Source: Selaginella moellendorffii
Lineage: Eukaryota > Streptophyta > Lycopodiopsida > Selaginellales > Selaginellaceae
Reading direction: 5' to 3'
Assembly: GCF_000143415.4 (NCBI RefSeq)
Contig: NW_003314261.1
Coordinates: 4,504,691-4,568,690, forward strand
DNA length: 64,000 bases
Of the stretch, positions 14,041 through 24,425 are shown one piece after another. The notes below the pieces were generated by a model. That model saw only the letters and a list, made by a program, of their open reading frames with translations, was not told the DNA's origin and did no database searches. The translations under genes were made by a program, and so were the position numbers. The stretch's first letter is position 1. Each line of letters begins with the position of its first letter.

Positions 14041-14645
14041 ATTTGGACTTAGACTTAGACTTGGACTCGAACTCGAACTTGGTCTTGCTTTCAGACTCAA
14101 ACTCAGTCTCGGTCTCGGTTCCATCTTAGACTCTATCTCAGGTCCATCTCAAACCCCATCTTGGACTCTATCTCAAGTCCATTTTGGACTCCATGTCGGC
14201 TCCATCTTGGACTCCATCTTGGACTCCATCTCGGACTTTATTTTGGACTCTATCACAGTCCATTTCAGGCTCCATCTCAAAACAATTTCAGACTCCATCT
14301 TAAATCCATCTCGAACTCCATTTTGGACTCCATCTTGGGTCCATCTTGGATTCCATCTTAGACTCCATCTCGGGTCCATCTCAGGCTTTATCTTGGGTTC
14401 ATCTCAGGCTCCATCTTGGGTTCATCTTAGGCTCCATCTCATACTTCATCTCAAGTCCATCTTAGATTCCATTTTAGACTCATTTTGGACTCCATCTCAA
14501 GTCCATCTCATACTCCATCTCAAACCTCATTTTGGGTCCATCTTGGATTTTATCTCGGGTCCATCTTGGACTCCGTCTCAGGTCCATTTTGGACTCTGTC
14601 TCGGGTCCATCTCGGACTCCATCTTAGATCCATCTCGACACTTCC
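14041..14645. repeat. 12-bp minisatellite, ~600 bp
   Basis: The unit is GGACTCCATCTT or close variants, with interspersed 11-bp forms such as GGGTCCATCTT. About 50 units follow one another. The open frames on both strands here, rich in Ser/Ile/Leu or Trp/Lys/Met, are by-products of a repeat length divisible by three and are not called as genes. Confidence 0.85.
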
Positions 14646-15712
14646 ACATGTCATGTGTTAGTTGTTTTATGTCTTTTTTCTAAAGACTCACTTATTGCTT
14701 GTTTCGTGTCTATTCCTTGAGCACTTCATTGAGAGTTCCACTCCTGCTCTCAATTTTTCAAGTTAGAGGTTTTTATCTAAATATGTTACTCTTATTTGGC
14801 TTCTACTTCGGCCACTATCACGTGGCACCCTTTCAACTCCTCTTTAGGGCCTAGGGATTTTGTGTTTCACACCCAACTCTACACTCCCTACTAGAGTTCT
14901 AACCTAGAGTTTAGCTCAAATAAGGACTTGGGCTGACTCAGCTTTTCAAGCTTAAACTTTTTATGGGATAAAAAGCCAAAAGTTGTTCTAAAAAGAGGAA
15001 GGACTTTTTTACCTGTAGGATGATGGGTGGGGAGTAGAGGCTCTTGGGCAGTTGAGGTTGAACCATGGCTACCCATCTTCACTTCTTATACATGCATTTG
15101 GATTGCCAATCAGGTAACACCTGGACAAATGCTGAATGTGCTTGCCACTAAAGTGGGTGAGCACCATTTCCTTTGGCCGGTGGGGCATAGGAAAGCCCAC
15201 AAAGTGAGGCATGCAATGGGAGCCATTGAAGCACCATGACAAGACCCTAACAAATGAGTCAACTCTCATTAAACTCCCCACATGTCACATGTATAAGTGC
15301 TTGTGGCCTTTGGGCCTCCTCAGTATTGATCAGGGTGGCTGGGATTGTGGAAAGGTTCTTGGCTGTGGAGATGGCCTTAACGTGGCTTCCTTAGCACTTG
15401 CTCTAGTGTTCAGTCAGCTCGTGTTGTTCAGTCCATCGACAAAGGCCTATGAGACCATATCCACATGGTTATTGAGCAAGGGGACAGGCTTCTAAGGGAG
15501 GTTAGGGGGCAGTGCAGCTGCTTAGCAAGGGTCAGCTGCTTGGCAATAGTCAGCGTCATACAGCGAGGCCCCCGGAAGGGGCCCGAAGCACACCATAGGC
15601 TGGGAAGGGCTGACTAATTATGAAAAATAACCAATGCTATAATATGTTTATCCACTTGCTCTGTTTATTGAAATGCTTCCATGCTTGTCTCCCATGAATT
15701 TGTCTAGCTCCA
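14646..15712. other. Transition DNA between repeat block and gene island
   Basis: Overlapping short frames on both strands (14,891-15,495) match no family I recognise. Base composition rises toward genic GC here. Probably old transposon sequence plus the 3' flank of the isomerase gene. Confidence 0.45.
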
Positions 15713-16922
15713 CTATAAAAGCCAGTGCACGGTGCTCTCATCCACTGCCTCGCCCAGCTTGCCTTCCTCGAGCAAACTCCACCACTTGTACAAGAAGTTG
15801 TCCACGATGAGGCGAAACCAGGGAGAGAGCTTGATGCCGCCCTCTCCCGCGTCCGCCTGCCTAACCAGCTCCTTGAGCTCCGCCTGGTTCACGTACCTCA
15901 CCGCCGCGACTTCGTCCGGGTTTGGATTCACTGCTACCTCATCTCGCTTCAAGAACAGCAAGTAGTCCACTGCGAGAAACCAAGGATTTGAGCCTGGAAA
16001 TCCTGGAGAAATCACGAGCAAGTTTTGTAACTTACGTTCGTGCTCCCCCCACTTTCCGTCCGATGGAGCCTTGTAGAGGATCCGGCCCAGAAAAGTGAAG
16101 GCGTCCACCGGGGAGTCGGCTGCTGCGATACCGAGCTCATCAAAAAGCTTCCTTTGCGCAGCGTTTCTTACTCCTGTGCGTGTGTGGGTGTGTGTGTGTG
16201 TGTGTGTGTATGAGTGAGTGAGGGAGCACTAGCTAAGAAAACAAGCTTGTTTACCCATTTGGTTCTCGAAAATCATCTCCGACTCTCGATAGAGAGGGTG
16301 GCTACAACATGTGTTCGTCCACACCAGAGGGAACGTCACCTTGGTCGACGAGCGTTGCTGGGCATCAAATCCAACAACAATCGTATGAGAGAAATGAAAT
16401 GAAAAGAAAGACTCGATCGATCACCTGGAGCAGCAGCTCGTTTTTGGAGTTGAACAAAAACACACTGAATGCACGATGCAACATTTTCCCGGTCTCGATC
16501 TTCTCCATCAAATGACCTTCACGAAGAAGAAGAAGAAAAAAACACGACTTCCAGTTTTTTTTTTCTGGCTATTCTCTTACAGTTATACTTGGAGTCATGG
16601 CCGACGACGTTGTCCTTCTCGTCCACCAGGATACACCTTAGACACAACACAAGAGCGAGCGTCAGATCCTTGCCTCAAAACCAAGAGCAAAAGAATCACT
16701 CCGATAGATTTGCAACACGAGCAAGATAAAAAAGAGAGTCAAAGCTTACTCATCCTCAAACATGAGACGCTTCTGGACGGGATCCAGCGCCTCGACGAGC
16801 TGGGACGACGCCGGCATTGCGATTGCTCGCCTGGATCGGATGGGAGCAGCGCACCTCTTGATCGCCCACGCCCGAGATCCAAGCAAAGAAGAAGGCGCAG
16901 GCAAACGGCACACAAGGGGCAT
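15713..16922 (-). CDS. IDI: Isopentenyl-diphosphate delta-isomerase (type I)
   Basis: Interconverts IPP and DMAPP, the C5 building blocks of all isoprenoids. Six exons can be read by eye: 16922-16750, 16636-16581, 16516-16425, 16357-16255, 16173-16036 and 15969-15713. Together they give 272 codons plus stop, and all GT-AG junctions keep frame. Diagnostic type I motifs are present: NTCCSHPLY, with the catalytic Cys in the Nudix-like fold, then GEHELDYLL, and a C-terminal [12 protein letters not shown]. The first ATG (16922) adds about 35 residues rich in Ser, Arg and Ala and poor in acid, ahead of [13 protein letters not shown]. This resembles a plastid or mitochondrial transit peptide; the second ATG at 16817 would give a short cytosolic/peroxisomal form, as plants are known to do by alternative starts. 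Exon 1 is only 57 codons long. Targeting is inferred. Confidence 0.93.
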
Positions 16923-17164
16923 TCCAAAAAAAACTCGAATTTAGGGTCTCCATCTATCTTAAAAACCAAACAATTCATCAGTTCTTTTCCTCGTTCTCAG
17001 ATGGTACAAGCGAGATTTTTTTTTCCCGAGCTTCATCTCGATCGAGGGAGATGGAAGAGGGAAAAAAAGATCCAAGGAACAAAAAAGAATTTTTAGATCG
17101 CCCCTCTCAGCCTCTCTACGTAGCTAATTGTTTCTTGTCAAGATAAAAATGCGATTGCCGAGGA

Positions 17165-18981
17165 TCAGTGAACCTCGTCCGCCTTGCCGTAGTATCTGTT
17201 GATGAAAGGACTCTGCGGCAGCGAGAGATCATAGATCAGCACTGGGAAATCGTAATGTTTGATTTTTTTTCTTTGATCTACCTTGAGGTTCTCAACATCA
17301 GGAGTGTCGTCGGTTTTCACGGGGTAGAACTTGTATAGTTTCATGTTCTCCAGAGCTGCCTTTTTCTCCTCGCTCATCTCTTCGATGGCTTTCTTCCGAG
17401 CCAATCGAGCCTGGAACAAGCTAGTAAGAAATCCTCGACGAGAATGCCACAGCACACACCTCTTTCTGTCTCTTCTTCTCGGCCTTGACGTTTTCCATTA
17501 TGCATTCCTGTACGACAAGTAAAATCCATTTCCATCCTTGTCTTGCATAAACGGCTAGCTAGTTTTCATACCTGGAACTTTTCCCTCTCATCTTTTGGCA
17601 GTGCTTCTTCGTCGATAAGGTTTGTTGTGAACTCCTGAGAAGAGAACTCGGTGGATATTTATTAGGGGACTGAAGATTGATTACCTCGAGTTCGTCAAAA
17701 GCCCAGTCGTATTGCGTGACAATCTGGACAAGGAAAGAAGCATCAAAACCAGTTGTAAATAACCACAAAACGATACCGGTGGTTTTCCTTCATCCATAGT
17801 GAACATAATAGAGACAACAGTATCGTCTTCCTTTTCTTCCTCCCTCCATGGTCGGTATAGATCTATAAGTGGAGTAGCGTGAGAAACTTGGACGATATAA
17901 AATCCTCGCACTTACATGGCAGACAGTACTCGTACTTCTTGATGCGCTCCTTTTTCAAATGCCTCAGAGCTACTCTGAAAGCCAGACCGAGCGTCAGCAA
18001 AACACATCCGTTATCCAGTGCATGCATACCTTCTTTGAGTGCACTTCAGGGTAAAAATCTCGCACTTGTATCGCTCCAAAGAACTATGCCTGCGCGAGGA
18101 GGAAAAGTCAGTAACAAGCGCGTCAAACTCGATGCACGCCATACGTCAAAACGTCTTCCGGTATGTAAGGCATCCAGTCCATCTTCATTTCTCTCATAGG
18201 GACGATCATTTCACCTTCCATCTGAACTGATTTTATCCCGACTTTGTCCGAGGGAGGGAAGGGCGACGTCACCTGTGAATGGAGCACATCCGATAGTTGT
18301 AGTGCAAGGAAAAAAAGAGAGAGAACGTACCGCAACGACAGCTGGAATGTGAATCACCTTATGGTTATCCCGGAATTGTACAAGTTGAGCTACGCACGAG
18401 AGACAAAAACTCAGGAAACAATACGAAGAAACAAAGGTAGCTTACGTTCGGTACAGCCAAACATATACACTCGCTTCCCATAGAGCTGTCCTCCTTCCTC
18501 AAATGCTCGCTGCAGTGCTCCACAGTAAGAACCATCCACCAAAAAAGAAGGACATTCGCATACCTCGAGATTTGAGAAATCCCAGTTCACTTCGTAAAGT
18601 TTATCATACTGGTCCCACTGCGCAAAACCATTTTCATCGAATCAGTCACACAGCAAGAGGCGAGGACGAGAGAAAACCAAGGAAAAAAAACCGACCTCTG
18701 TTCCAACAGGGAACGCCTCCTTCCATATGTTCTCCTAAAAAAACACAGCAAAACCCACAAAAACCCTGTTAGACCTAAATCCCGGCAAGGAGATCGCACT
18801 CCAGCTCCAGCGATCGATTTGCAGAGAGCGCAATGCGATCTAGAGAGCCGCCGCGCGGCCTCGGGGATTCGGATCGATCACATACCATGCTGGGCCGCTC
18901 GAGAAGATCGCTGCTCCCGGCGCCTAGGTCTTCTTCCTCATCGGATATATCAGCGTCGCCTCTAGATCGCTTCTTTGACAT
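17165..18981 (-). CDS. HIT4: HEAT INTOLERANT 4 (HIT4)-like protein
   Basis: In Arabidopsis HIT4 is a plant-specific chromatin-associated protein needed for heat-induced chromocentre decondensation and release of silencing. About a dozen short exons read in frame: an acidic N-terminus (MSKKRSRGDAD, then DEEEDL), ENIWKEAFPVGTEWDQY, YGKRVYMFGCTEPQLV, VTSPFPPSDKVGIKSVQ, MDWMPYIPED, SSLERYKCEIFTLKCTQRR, YEYCLPYLYRPW, YDWAFDELE, a Lys/Glu-rich helix (ARLARKKAIEEMSEEKK), KFYPVKTDDTPDV and a C-terminal SPFINRYYGKADEVH. I matched this order to HIT4/At5g10010-type proteins from memory. Start ATG is at 18981. The exon after WMPYIPED has an uncertain donor. It lies 243 bp upstream of the isomerase on the same strand and head-to-head with the E2 gene. 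Confidence 0.82.
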
Positions 18982-19450
18982 GCATACATATACCAATCCT
19001 AGCCCGCCTTGTAAATCGCCCCACACGAAGGGGGAAAATAATCGCGACCGTTGGAGCCTGCAGTGTAGGGGGCTACATCCACGGAGCCAACGCTTCCCAC
19101 GTGTCATCAAGTATATTCCGCTTGCGCCACGGCGGGGATCTGAAAATATTCCGTCCCCCCAGCTCGATAAGGCCAAGAATATCCTTCCCTACGATCGTAC
19201 GTGTGTTTTGTTCTTCCTTGACAGTGTGTGTTCTTTCTTCTCCCATTTCTTCCGCCCGGGCGCCCTAGGACGCCCGTCTTTGGTCGATCGAGAGGGGATC
19301 GCGGGAGATCGGCGCGCATCCATACATGCGATGCGCTTTGCTGCCCGGCTCCAAGGATCAGGGTTTGGATTGTCGGTAATATAGCCCTATCTCCAGCCGG
19401 ATTCCAATCGATCGATCGAGCTGGGCCGGGGCGGCGGCGGCGGCAGGGGA
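18982..19450. promoter_or_regulatory. Shared promoter region of HIT4-like and UBC7-like genes
   Basis: The two start codons are 469 bp apart and diverge, so both promoters and 5' UTRs must fit here. An ACGTGTC core (CCACGTGTCAT, about 19,098-19,108) is present. No clear TATA box is obvious. Confidence 0.5.
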
Positions 19451-20564
19451 ATGGGCGAGAGCCAAGCGAGCCTCCTCTTGCGCAAGCAGTTGAAAGGTGA
19501 GGGCATTTTCGTGAATTTGCTTCGCGGTGGCCGGTGGATTGATTGATCTTGGCGTGGCAGATTTGACAAGAAATCCTCTGGATGGCTTCTCGGCGGGATT
19601 GGTGGACGACTCCAATGTGTTTGAGTGGGCCGTGACCATCATCGGCCCCCCGGACACCTTGTAGTAAGTGAAAGCTTCCTCTCCTCGTGTCTTCATCTTT
19701 GCGTGGTTTCTTCCTTGTTCTTGGCTTCTTTCGCTCGTAGGGCACGGGTAATTGTGATTGAATCCTCATGTGTGATTGATTGCAGGCCTTTGCAAATCGA
19801 CCGAGCGCTCTCGCTGTGGGAGATTTTTTTATAAAACCATGAATCAACTTTATCCCTGGCATGAGATTTGTCTCGTCTTCTCTTTTGTCTTGTGGCTTTC
19901 TTTCATTCATTTGTCCCAGCCTAATGTCTGATCGTCCTGGTGGTTTGTCAGTGCAATTGGATCTAACGCTCTCTCTCGTGGTGTTTTTTTTCCCTGTTCT
20001 TTGTTCTTCCTCTTGTCCAGCGAAGGCGGCTATTTCAATGCGATCATGAGCTTTCCCGGGAATTATCCAAACAGTCCTCCCAGTGTGAGATTCACTTCCG
20101 ATATGTGGCATCCAAATGGTAACCAAGCTCTACCGATGGAACTCTTCTCTAGCTGACTTTGTGAATCTCGCGAGCAGTCTATCCGGACGGCCGTGTTTGC
20201 ATCTCCATCCTTCACGCTCCTGGAGACGATCCCAATGGCTACGAGCTGGCGAGCGAACGATGGTCTCCGGTTCACACGGTATGCGTGCTTGATCCCGAGC
20301 TCTCAAACTTCTTACTCGTCGTGTGTGCTTCTCAGGTAGAAACCATTCTATTGAGTATAATCTCGATGCTCTCGAGCCCCAACGATGAATCGCCAGCCAA
20401 CATCGATGCCGCGGTAAGTGCACCCAGCACAGTCTTGGTGGATCAATCATCTAACGAATGATGTGATTATTTTTTCTCGGTGGCAGAAAGAGTGGCGAGA
20501 GCGAAGAGAAGAATTCAAGAGAAAAGTAAGCCGCATTGTAAGACGCTCGCAGGAAATGCTTTGA
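19451..20564 (+). CDS. UBC7: Ubiquitin-conjugating enzyme E2, UBC7/UBE2G type
   Basis: Transfers ubiquitin from E1 to E3 or substrate; the UBC7 class serves ER-associated degradation. Six exons: 19451-19496, 19561-19663, 20021-20118, 20178-20278, 20336-20413 and 20487-20564. They give 167 residues, the usual family length. The catalytic Cys is residue 90 in [10 protein letters not shown]. It is followed by the family-specific acidic insertion ([11 protein letters not shown]) and [10 protein letters not shown]. The C-terminus [12 protein letters not shown] matches the plant UBC7/13/14 group. The HPN motif (MWHPNVYP) is intact. An apparent GTAAG inside the last exon is read through, since the coding sequence continues in the family frame to the stop. 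Confidence 0.95.
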
Positions 20565-21840
20565 CAACGATGATCGGGCATCCAAAACATTATTTGACTA
20601 CGGTGGCGCGGGCGAACTGGGGAGAAATGGGAGATTTGTGGTAGCGAGTATATCAACACATTCTAATTAGTCTATAGAGCGTCGGATAAAAAGGAGAGCT
20701 TTGAGAATTTGCAAGAACCATCAAGAACCCTAAAAATTTGTATTTGAAAAATCTGGAAATTGGTCTTTGTCTTCCCTGGAGCCCTAGAAAACAGAGCTAC
20801 TGGTTTTGCGCGTAAATTTCTTGGTGGGCATCCATTCTCCTTGGACTAGCGCTTAGCTGTGTCCTCACAGATTCCCAGAATTGATGACATCGCGCAGACT
20901 TACGACACCCAGAGGCCAGGAATGCACACGCACAGACTCTCCCTTTCTCTCTATCATTTGGGGACGAACAAACCGGCCCCCAAGGATGGATTGATTGTGC
21001 TCGTCAATGCAAGTGAGCCACCACCACTCCATCCGCTTCCCCTTTTCGCCTGTGCGATCTCGGGCCGTGTGAGCTAGATTGCCATATCTGTCGATCGATC
21101 GTTCACATCCCATCCCATACCAGCCTTTAAATCGCCGCTCGCTGGATCCAGGGTAGCAGCGCGGTCCAGTCCAGCGATTTATATGGTGCGGTAAAAATCG
21201 AGAACTGGGGATTGACTTGCAAAGGGAGGGCAGCCAGGCGGCTTCCCACGCCCGGCGCAGGGTCTCTCTCAACGATCCAATGGACTGATTGATCGCCCGC
21301 TCGCTGTTGTTTGAATCGAATTGAATGCCTCGGCGCTTATGTTTTCTATCAATCTTCTTCTAATGCGAGACACCGACCAGAGCAGACCATGGAGACCTTT
21401 GTTTTTGGGACGAAAACTAATATCAAACCACAGACCAGAAAGCTCTGCGAAATTGGATGAATGAGAGCTCGGGCGAGACACGCCCCATTGGCAATGTCTC
21501 TCCCACGAACGCGCCCGGCACGGATCGACAGCTCGATTAGAGCTGCTTGCTCGCGAGATCGGGACATCCAATTCATGGAAAAGTCGAGAAATTCGGAGAA
21601 ATTCCGGCAGGCCGGCTCGACAGCTCGATTTCTATTCTTGTCTGCGAGAGCATCTCCCTCAATTCGTGGAGGAAACTCGAGAAACCGGGTCGTAATCGAA
21701 GGATAGCGTTTGATAAATCGATTGTTTCCCATTGTTTCCCATCACCATGGCTGGAAGATCATAGAAAACTATGGGCGCATTTTAATTAACATCGATCTGT
21801 TTGACCCGAGTCCGGCAACTCCAGCCGCGGGATCGCGACC
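20565..21840. other. Intergenic DNA between E2 gene and first WI12-like gene
   Basis: Many overlapping frames lie on both strands, none with family motifs or plausible exon borders. Purine and ATCGAT-rich words are frequent, as in the surrounding gene island. I see no RNA gene or element here. Confidence 0.5.
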
Positions 21841-21878
21841 GTTCGTTTTAAAAAGCATTACAAACGAATGGAAAGTGA

Positions 21879-21934
21879 CCACGTGTCAGGGATGGGCTGC
21901 CCATTCCGGCAATGATTGACAACAGACACGTGTC
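21879..21934. promoter_or_regulatory. Paired ABRE/G-box motifs
   Basis: CCACGTGTC occurs at 21879-21887 and the palindrome GACACGTGTC at 21925-21934, about 220-280 bp before the downstream start codon. Closely spaced ACGTGTC cores are the standard target of ABA-activated bZIP factors. ABA or dehydration control of the WI12-like gene is inferred. Confidence 0.55.
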
Positions 21935-22040
21935 CCTCTGGAACTACTGTCACCAGCTTTCTTGTGTAGACCTGGAAAGTTACCGCGGTTATTGACAGCT
22001 GGTAAGAAATTCCCATTTGTTCTTTACCGCGCCATGGAAG

Positions 22041-22050
22041 CTATATAAAC
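22041..22050 (+). promoter_or_regulatory. TATA box of first WI12-like gene
   Basis: CTATATAAAC lies about 115 bp upstream of the ATG at 22157, leaving room for a ~85-base 5' leader. Confidence 0.6.
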
Positions 22051-22156
22051 AGGGGCTCCATTCCATGGTCGCCACAAAGCAAACCCACTTTCCAGAGCCT
22101 TTCTAGATTCCAATTCTAGATCCTCTCTTCTCTTCCTCGCTCTTACTTTCTGGGTA

Positions 22157-22699
22157 ATGGAGGGGATGCGCGACAACGAGAAAATCATCGCCTCCTTCTA
22201 CAATGCACTTGCGGTGGGCGATGCCGCGGCGGTCGGCGCGATGATCACCGAGGATCTGGAGTGGCAATTCCACGGCCCGCCCGCCCACCAGCATCTCATG
22301 CGAATGCTCACTGGCGCGGATCGCCCGGGCTCCTTCTCCTTCAATCCCACCCGGATTTGTATGATCGGGGACCGGATCTTCGCCGAGGGCAAATCCCAGG
22401 CGCCCATGCGAGAAATGGCCTCTCCGCCTCGCTCTAGCTCCGCGAGCAATGCTTCCTCGAGTTCTTCCTCCTCTTCGTCGAGTTCTTCGTGGAGGTCTTC
22501 CTCCGCGGCGCCGTCGGCGCTGGATCAAGAGATCTGCTGGGTCCACATATGGACGATCGACCCGAGCAGCTCGCGGATCGTGGAGCTCAACGAGTGCTTC
22601 AACACGTCGGTGACCGTCACCGCCCCATCCAGTTGCAACACATTGTGGCAGAGCCAAGCAACGAGGCGATCAATGCCCGGCCTCGTCTTGGCAATGTGA
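22157..22699 (+). CDS. Wound-induced WI12/SAG20-like protein, SnoaL/NTF2-like fold (copy 1)
   Basis: A small single-exon gene of the plant wound-induced protein family, whose biochemical role is unknown; relatives respond to wounding, salt, ABA and senescence. The 180-residue product has an NTF2-like pattern: IIASFYNALAVGDAAAV, EWQFHGPPAHQHLMRMLTG, FIFAEG-like strand, CWVHIWTID and LNECFNTSVTV. Between the two halves (residues about 92-125) is a Ser run encoded by TCC/TCG/TCT codons that copy 2 lacks, probably a low-complexity insertion in a surface loop. A second tandem copy follows in the same direction. The upstream region has two ABRE-type motifs and a TATA box. Confidence 0.85.
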   Translation: MEGMRDNEKIIASFYNALAVGDAAAVGAMITEDLEWQFHGPPAHQHLMRMLTGADRPGSFSFNPTRICMIGDRIFAEGKSQAPMREMASPPRSSSASNASSSSSSSSSSSSWRSSSAAPSALDQEICWVHIWTIDPSSSRIVELNECFNTSVTVTAPSSCNTLWQSQATRRSMPGLVLAM

Positions 22700-23539
22700 T
22701 CAGCATCGACCATGATCCAGTCGATATGAATCAATATCGATCCAATCCACCACCAGCATTCTTTCATGCGCCAAGAATTTTGGGAGAAGCCCATGATTCC
22801 TCCTTCACCACTCCATCAACGCTCTTTTTGATCGCAATGCTCCACTGCGTAGGCAGTGTTTCCATCGATTTGGGGGTTTTTTTCTTCGCTCTTTCCCTTT
22901 CTCTCGTGTAATTTGTTCTACTCCTCCCCAATCCACCAAGAGAATCGAAGGATTCGGAAACGGGAGGCTTACATTCTCTTGTCCCGGAAAGAAAGATCCA
23001 AATGAAAGAATATATCTGGCACCACCGTGCAAAGGTTCCTCTCGTATTTACGAGGCCCACGCGACGAGAGTCTTCGAGGTTCCCGGCTCGATTCCCGGCT
23101 CTCTCCGTTGACTGGTCAGTGGTGGCGGCACTGCGTGGTCAACCATGGCGCTAGCTTAATCGTAATGGTTGGATTTGTTTGACACCCCTCGGGCGTTCGA
23201 TTCCTGCGCGGCAAACATGTGACGTGGGACAATCGTGCCCGTTGGCCGGGCATCGTTAGCGCCGTCGATTTCTGTAAAGCGCTATAAAGTCGCGCGCGTG
23301 ACGACGCAGCGATTTCGTGGAGAGCTCCCAGGAAGCTCTTGTTTCCCGCCGGCTCTTCCTTTTCTTTCACTCCATTCGTCGGTCGATCGATCCGGCTCGA
23401 AATTTTGCGCGTCTTGGTTCCAAGCGGCAAGATCCATCGATCCATCGCATCGCGCTAGCTACCGGTTCGTCGATTACCCTTCCGATCGATCCGCGCGGCG
23501 TTCTTGTTTCTTTCCCCTAATCCGTGGTCGCGCATTTGC
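22700..23539. other. Intergenic region and promoter of second WI12-like gene
   Basis: No coding frame is credible. TGACGTGG at about 23220-23227 is an ABRE/as-1-like core. CTATAAAG at 23282-23289 is a likely TATA box about 250 bp before the ATG. Confidence 0.5.
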
Positions 23540-24010
23540 ATGTCTCAGAGCAGCGCCTCTCCGATTGAGAGAAATTTGGGGAAAGATCTGGCTAGCGAGC
23601 AGGAGGGCTACGCGGTGCTGCGAAATCTCTACCGGGCGGTGTCGCAGGGTGATGTAGAGATCGTCAAGGCCCTGGTGGCCGCGGACATCGAGTGGTGGTT
23701 CCACGGGCCAAGGGCGGAGCAGCATCTCATGCGCATGCTCACTGGCGCGGATCGGCTGGGATCGATCGCGTTTAGCCCCAGCAGGGTTTGCCTCGTCCAG
23801 GACAAGTTCTTGGCCGAGGGATTCTTGGACGCCTCCAAGTCGTGCTGGGTTCACGTCTTCACCATCAAGTCGGGCAAGGTCGTGGAGCTGCGCGAGTACT
23901 TCAACACCTCGGTCACGGTCACGGGCGCCGGATTCTTCACCAGGGATGACCCGCTGTGGGAAAGCGAGCTCACGTTGACATCCATGCCCGGATTGATCGT
24001 CGCGGTGTGA
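23540..24010 (+). CDS. Wound-induced WI12/SAG20-like protein (copy 2)
   Basis: Tandem paralogue of the gene at 22157, intronless, 156 residues from the first true ATG (23540). An upstream TTG at 23504 is in frame but is not a likely plant start. Shared signature: LYRAVSQGDVEIV, EWWFHGPRAEQHLMRMLTGADR, CWVHVFTIKSGKVVELREYFNTSVTV, then SMPGLIVAV at the end. It lacks the Ser-rich loop of copy 1. Most of copy 1 outside that loop aligns directly, so the pair arose by local duplication, and promoter motifs differ between them. Confidence 0.87.
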   Translation: MSQSSASPIERNLGKDLASEQEGYAVLRNLYRAVSQGDVEIVKALVAADIEWWFHGPRAEQHLMRMLTGADRLGSIAFSPSRVCLVQDKFLAEGFLDASKSCWVHVFTIKSGKVVELREYFNTSVTVTGAGFFTRDDPLWESELTLTSMPGLIVAV

Positions 24011-24409
24011 GAGATTGATCGACAATCCAGTTCCGGATTGGTAGTCGTTGCATCCATTTCGTCTCTGTTCTTCCATCTTTCTCGTCTCTGTCGCCCTCTC
24101 GCTCGATTTCTCCCTCGTTTCATGCCAGGTTCTAGAGCACTGTGCTGGCGGGTTTCTTAGATCTTGGTGGCTTGTTTTTTCTTCATTCTCGTGTGGATTT
24201 TGGTGCATTTTATATCGATCAGTGCGCAGCTGACAATGACCAAGCTTGGATTGAGCGACGCCATTTCGAGCTCCAGTGACTTGATCGTTATCATCGCTCT
24301 TGTGTTGTTTCTATCTTCTTCCTCAGTGGGGTGGAAGAGAATAAATAAAAGTTTGTGTGCTTTCCTATTTCATTTCTGTCTGCCATTGGCTATTGGGATT
24401 CCCAGGTTT

Positions 24410-24417
24410 TAGGGTTT
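24410..24417 (+). promoter_or_regulatory. Telo-box
   Basis: TAGGGTTT ends 8 bases before the start codon of the O-fucosyltransferase-family gene, within a longer run of two such units. Telo-boxes near the start are common in plant housekeeping promoters. Confidence 0.5.
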
Positions 24418-24425
24418 AGGGCGCC

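Noticed and set aside
14161-14683. Long open frames on both strands at 14.2-14.7 kb
   Set aside because: They are translations of a 12-bp minisatellite; composition and dual-strand openness follow from the repeat.
18833-20126. Overlapping long frames (up to 339 codons) antisense or out of frame around the HIT4/UBC7 promoter
   Set aside because: They cross the spliced E2 exons and promoter, have no family motifs and skewed Arg/Ser composition; shadows of GC-rich DNA.
22103-22657. 184-codon minus-strand frame opposite the first WI12-like gene
   Set aside because: Arg/Gly-rich mirror of the Ser-codon run; the plus strand carries the conserved family sequence.
23474-24208. 244-codon minus-strand frame opposite the second WI12-like gene
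   Set aside because: Antisense shadow of a conserved coding region; no motif of its own.
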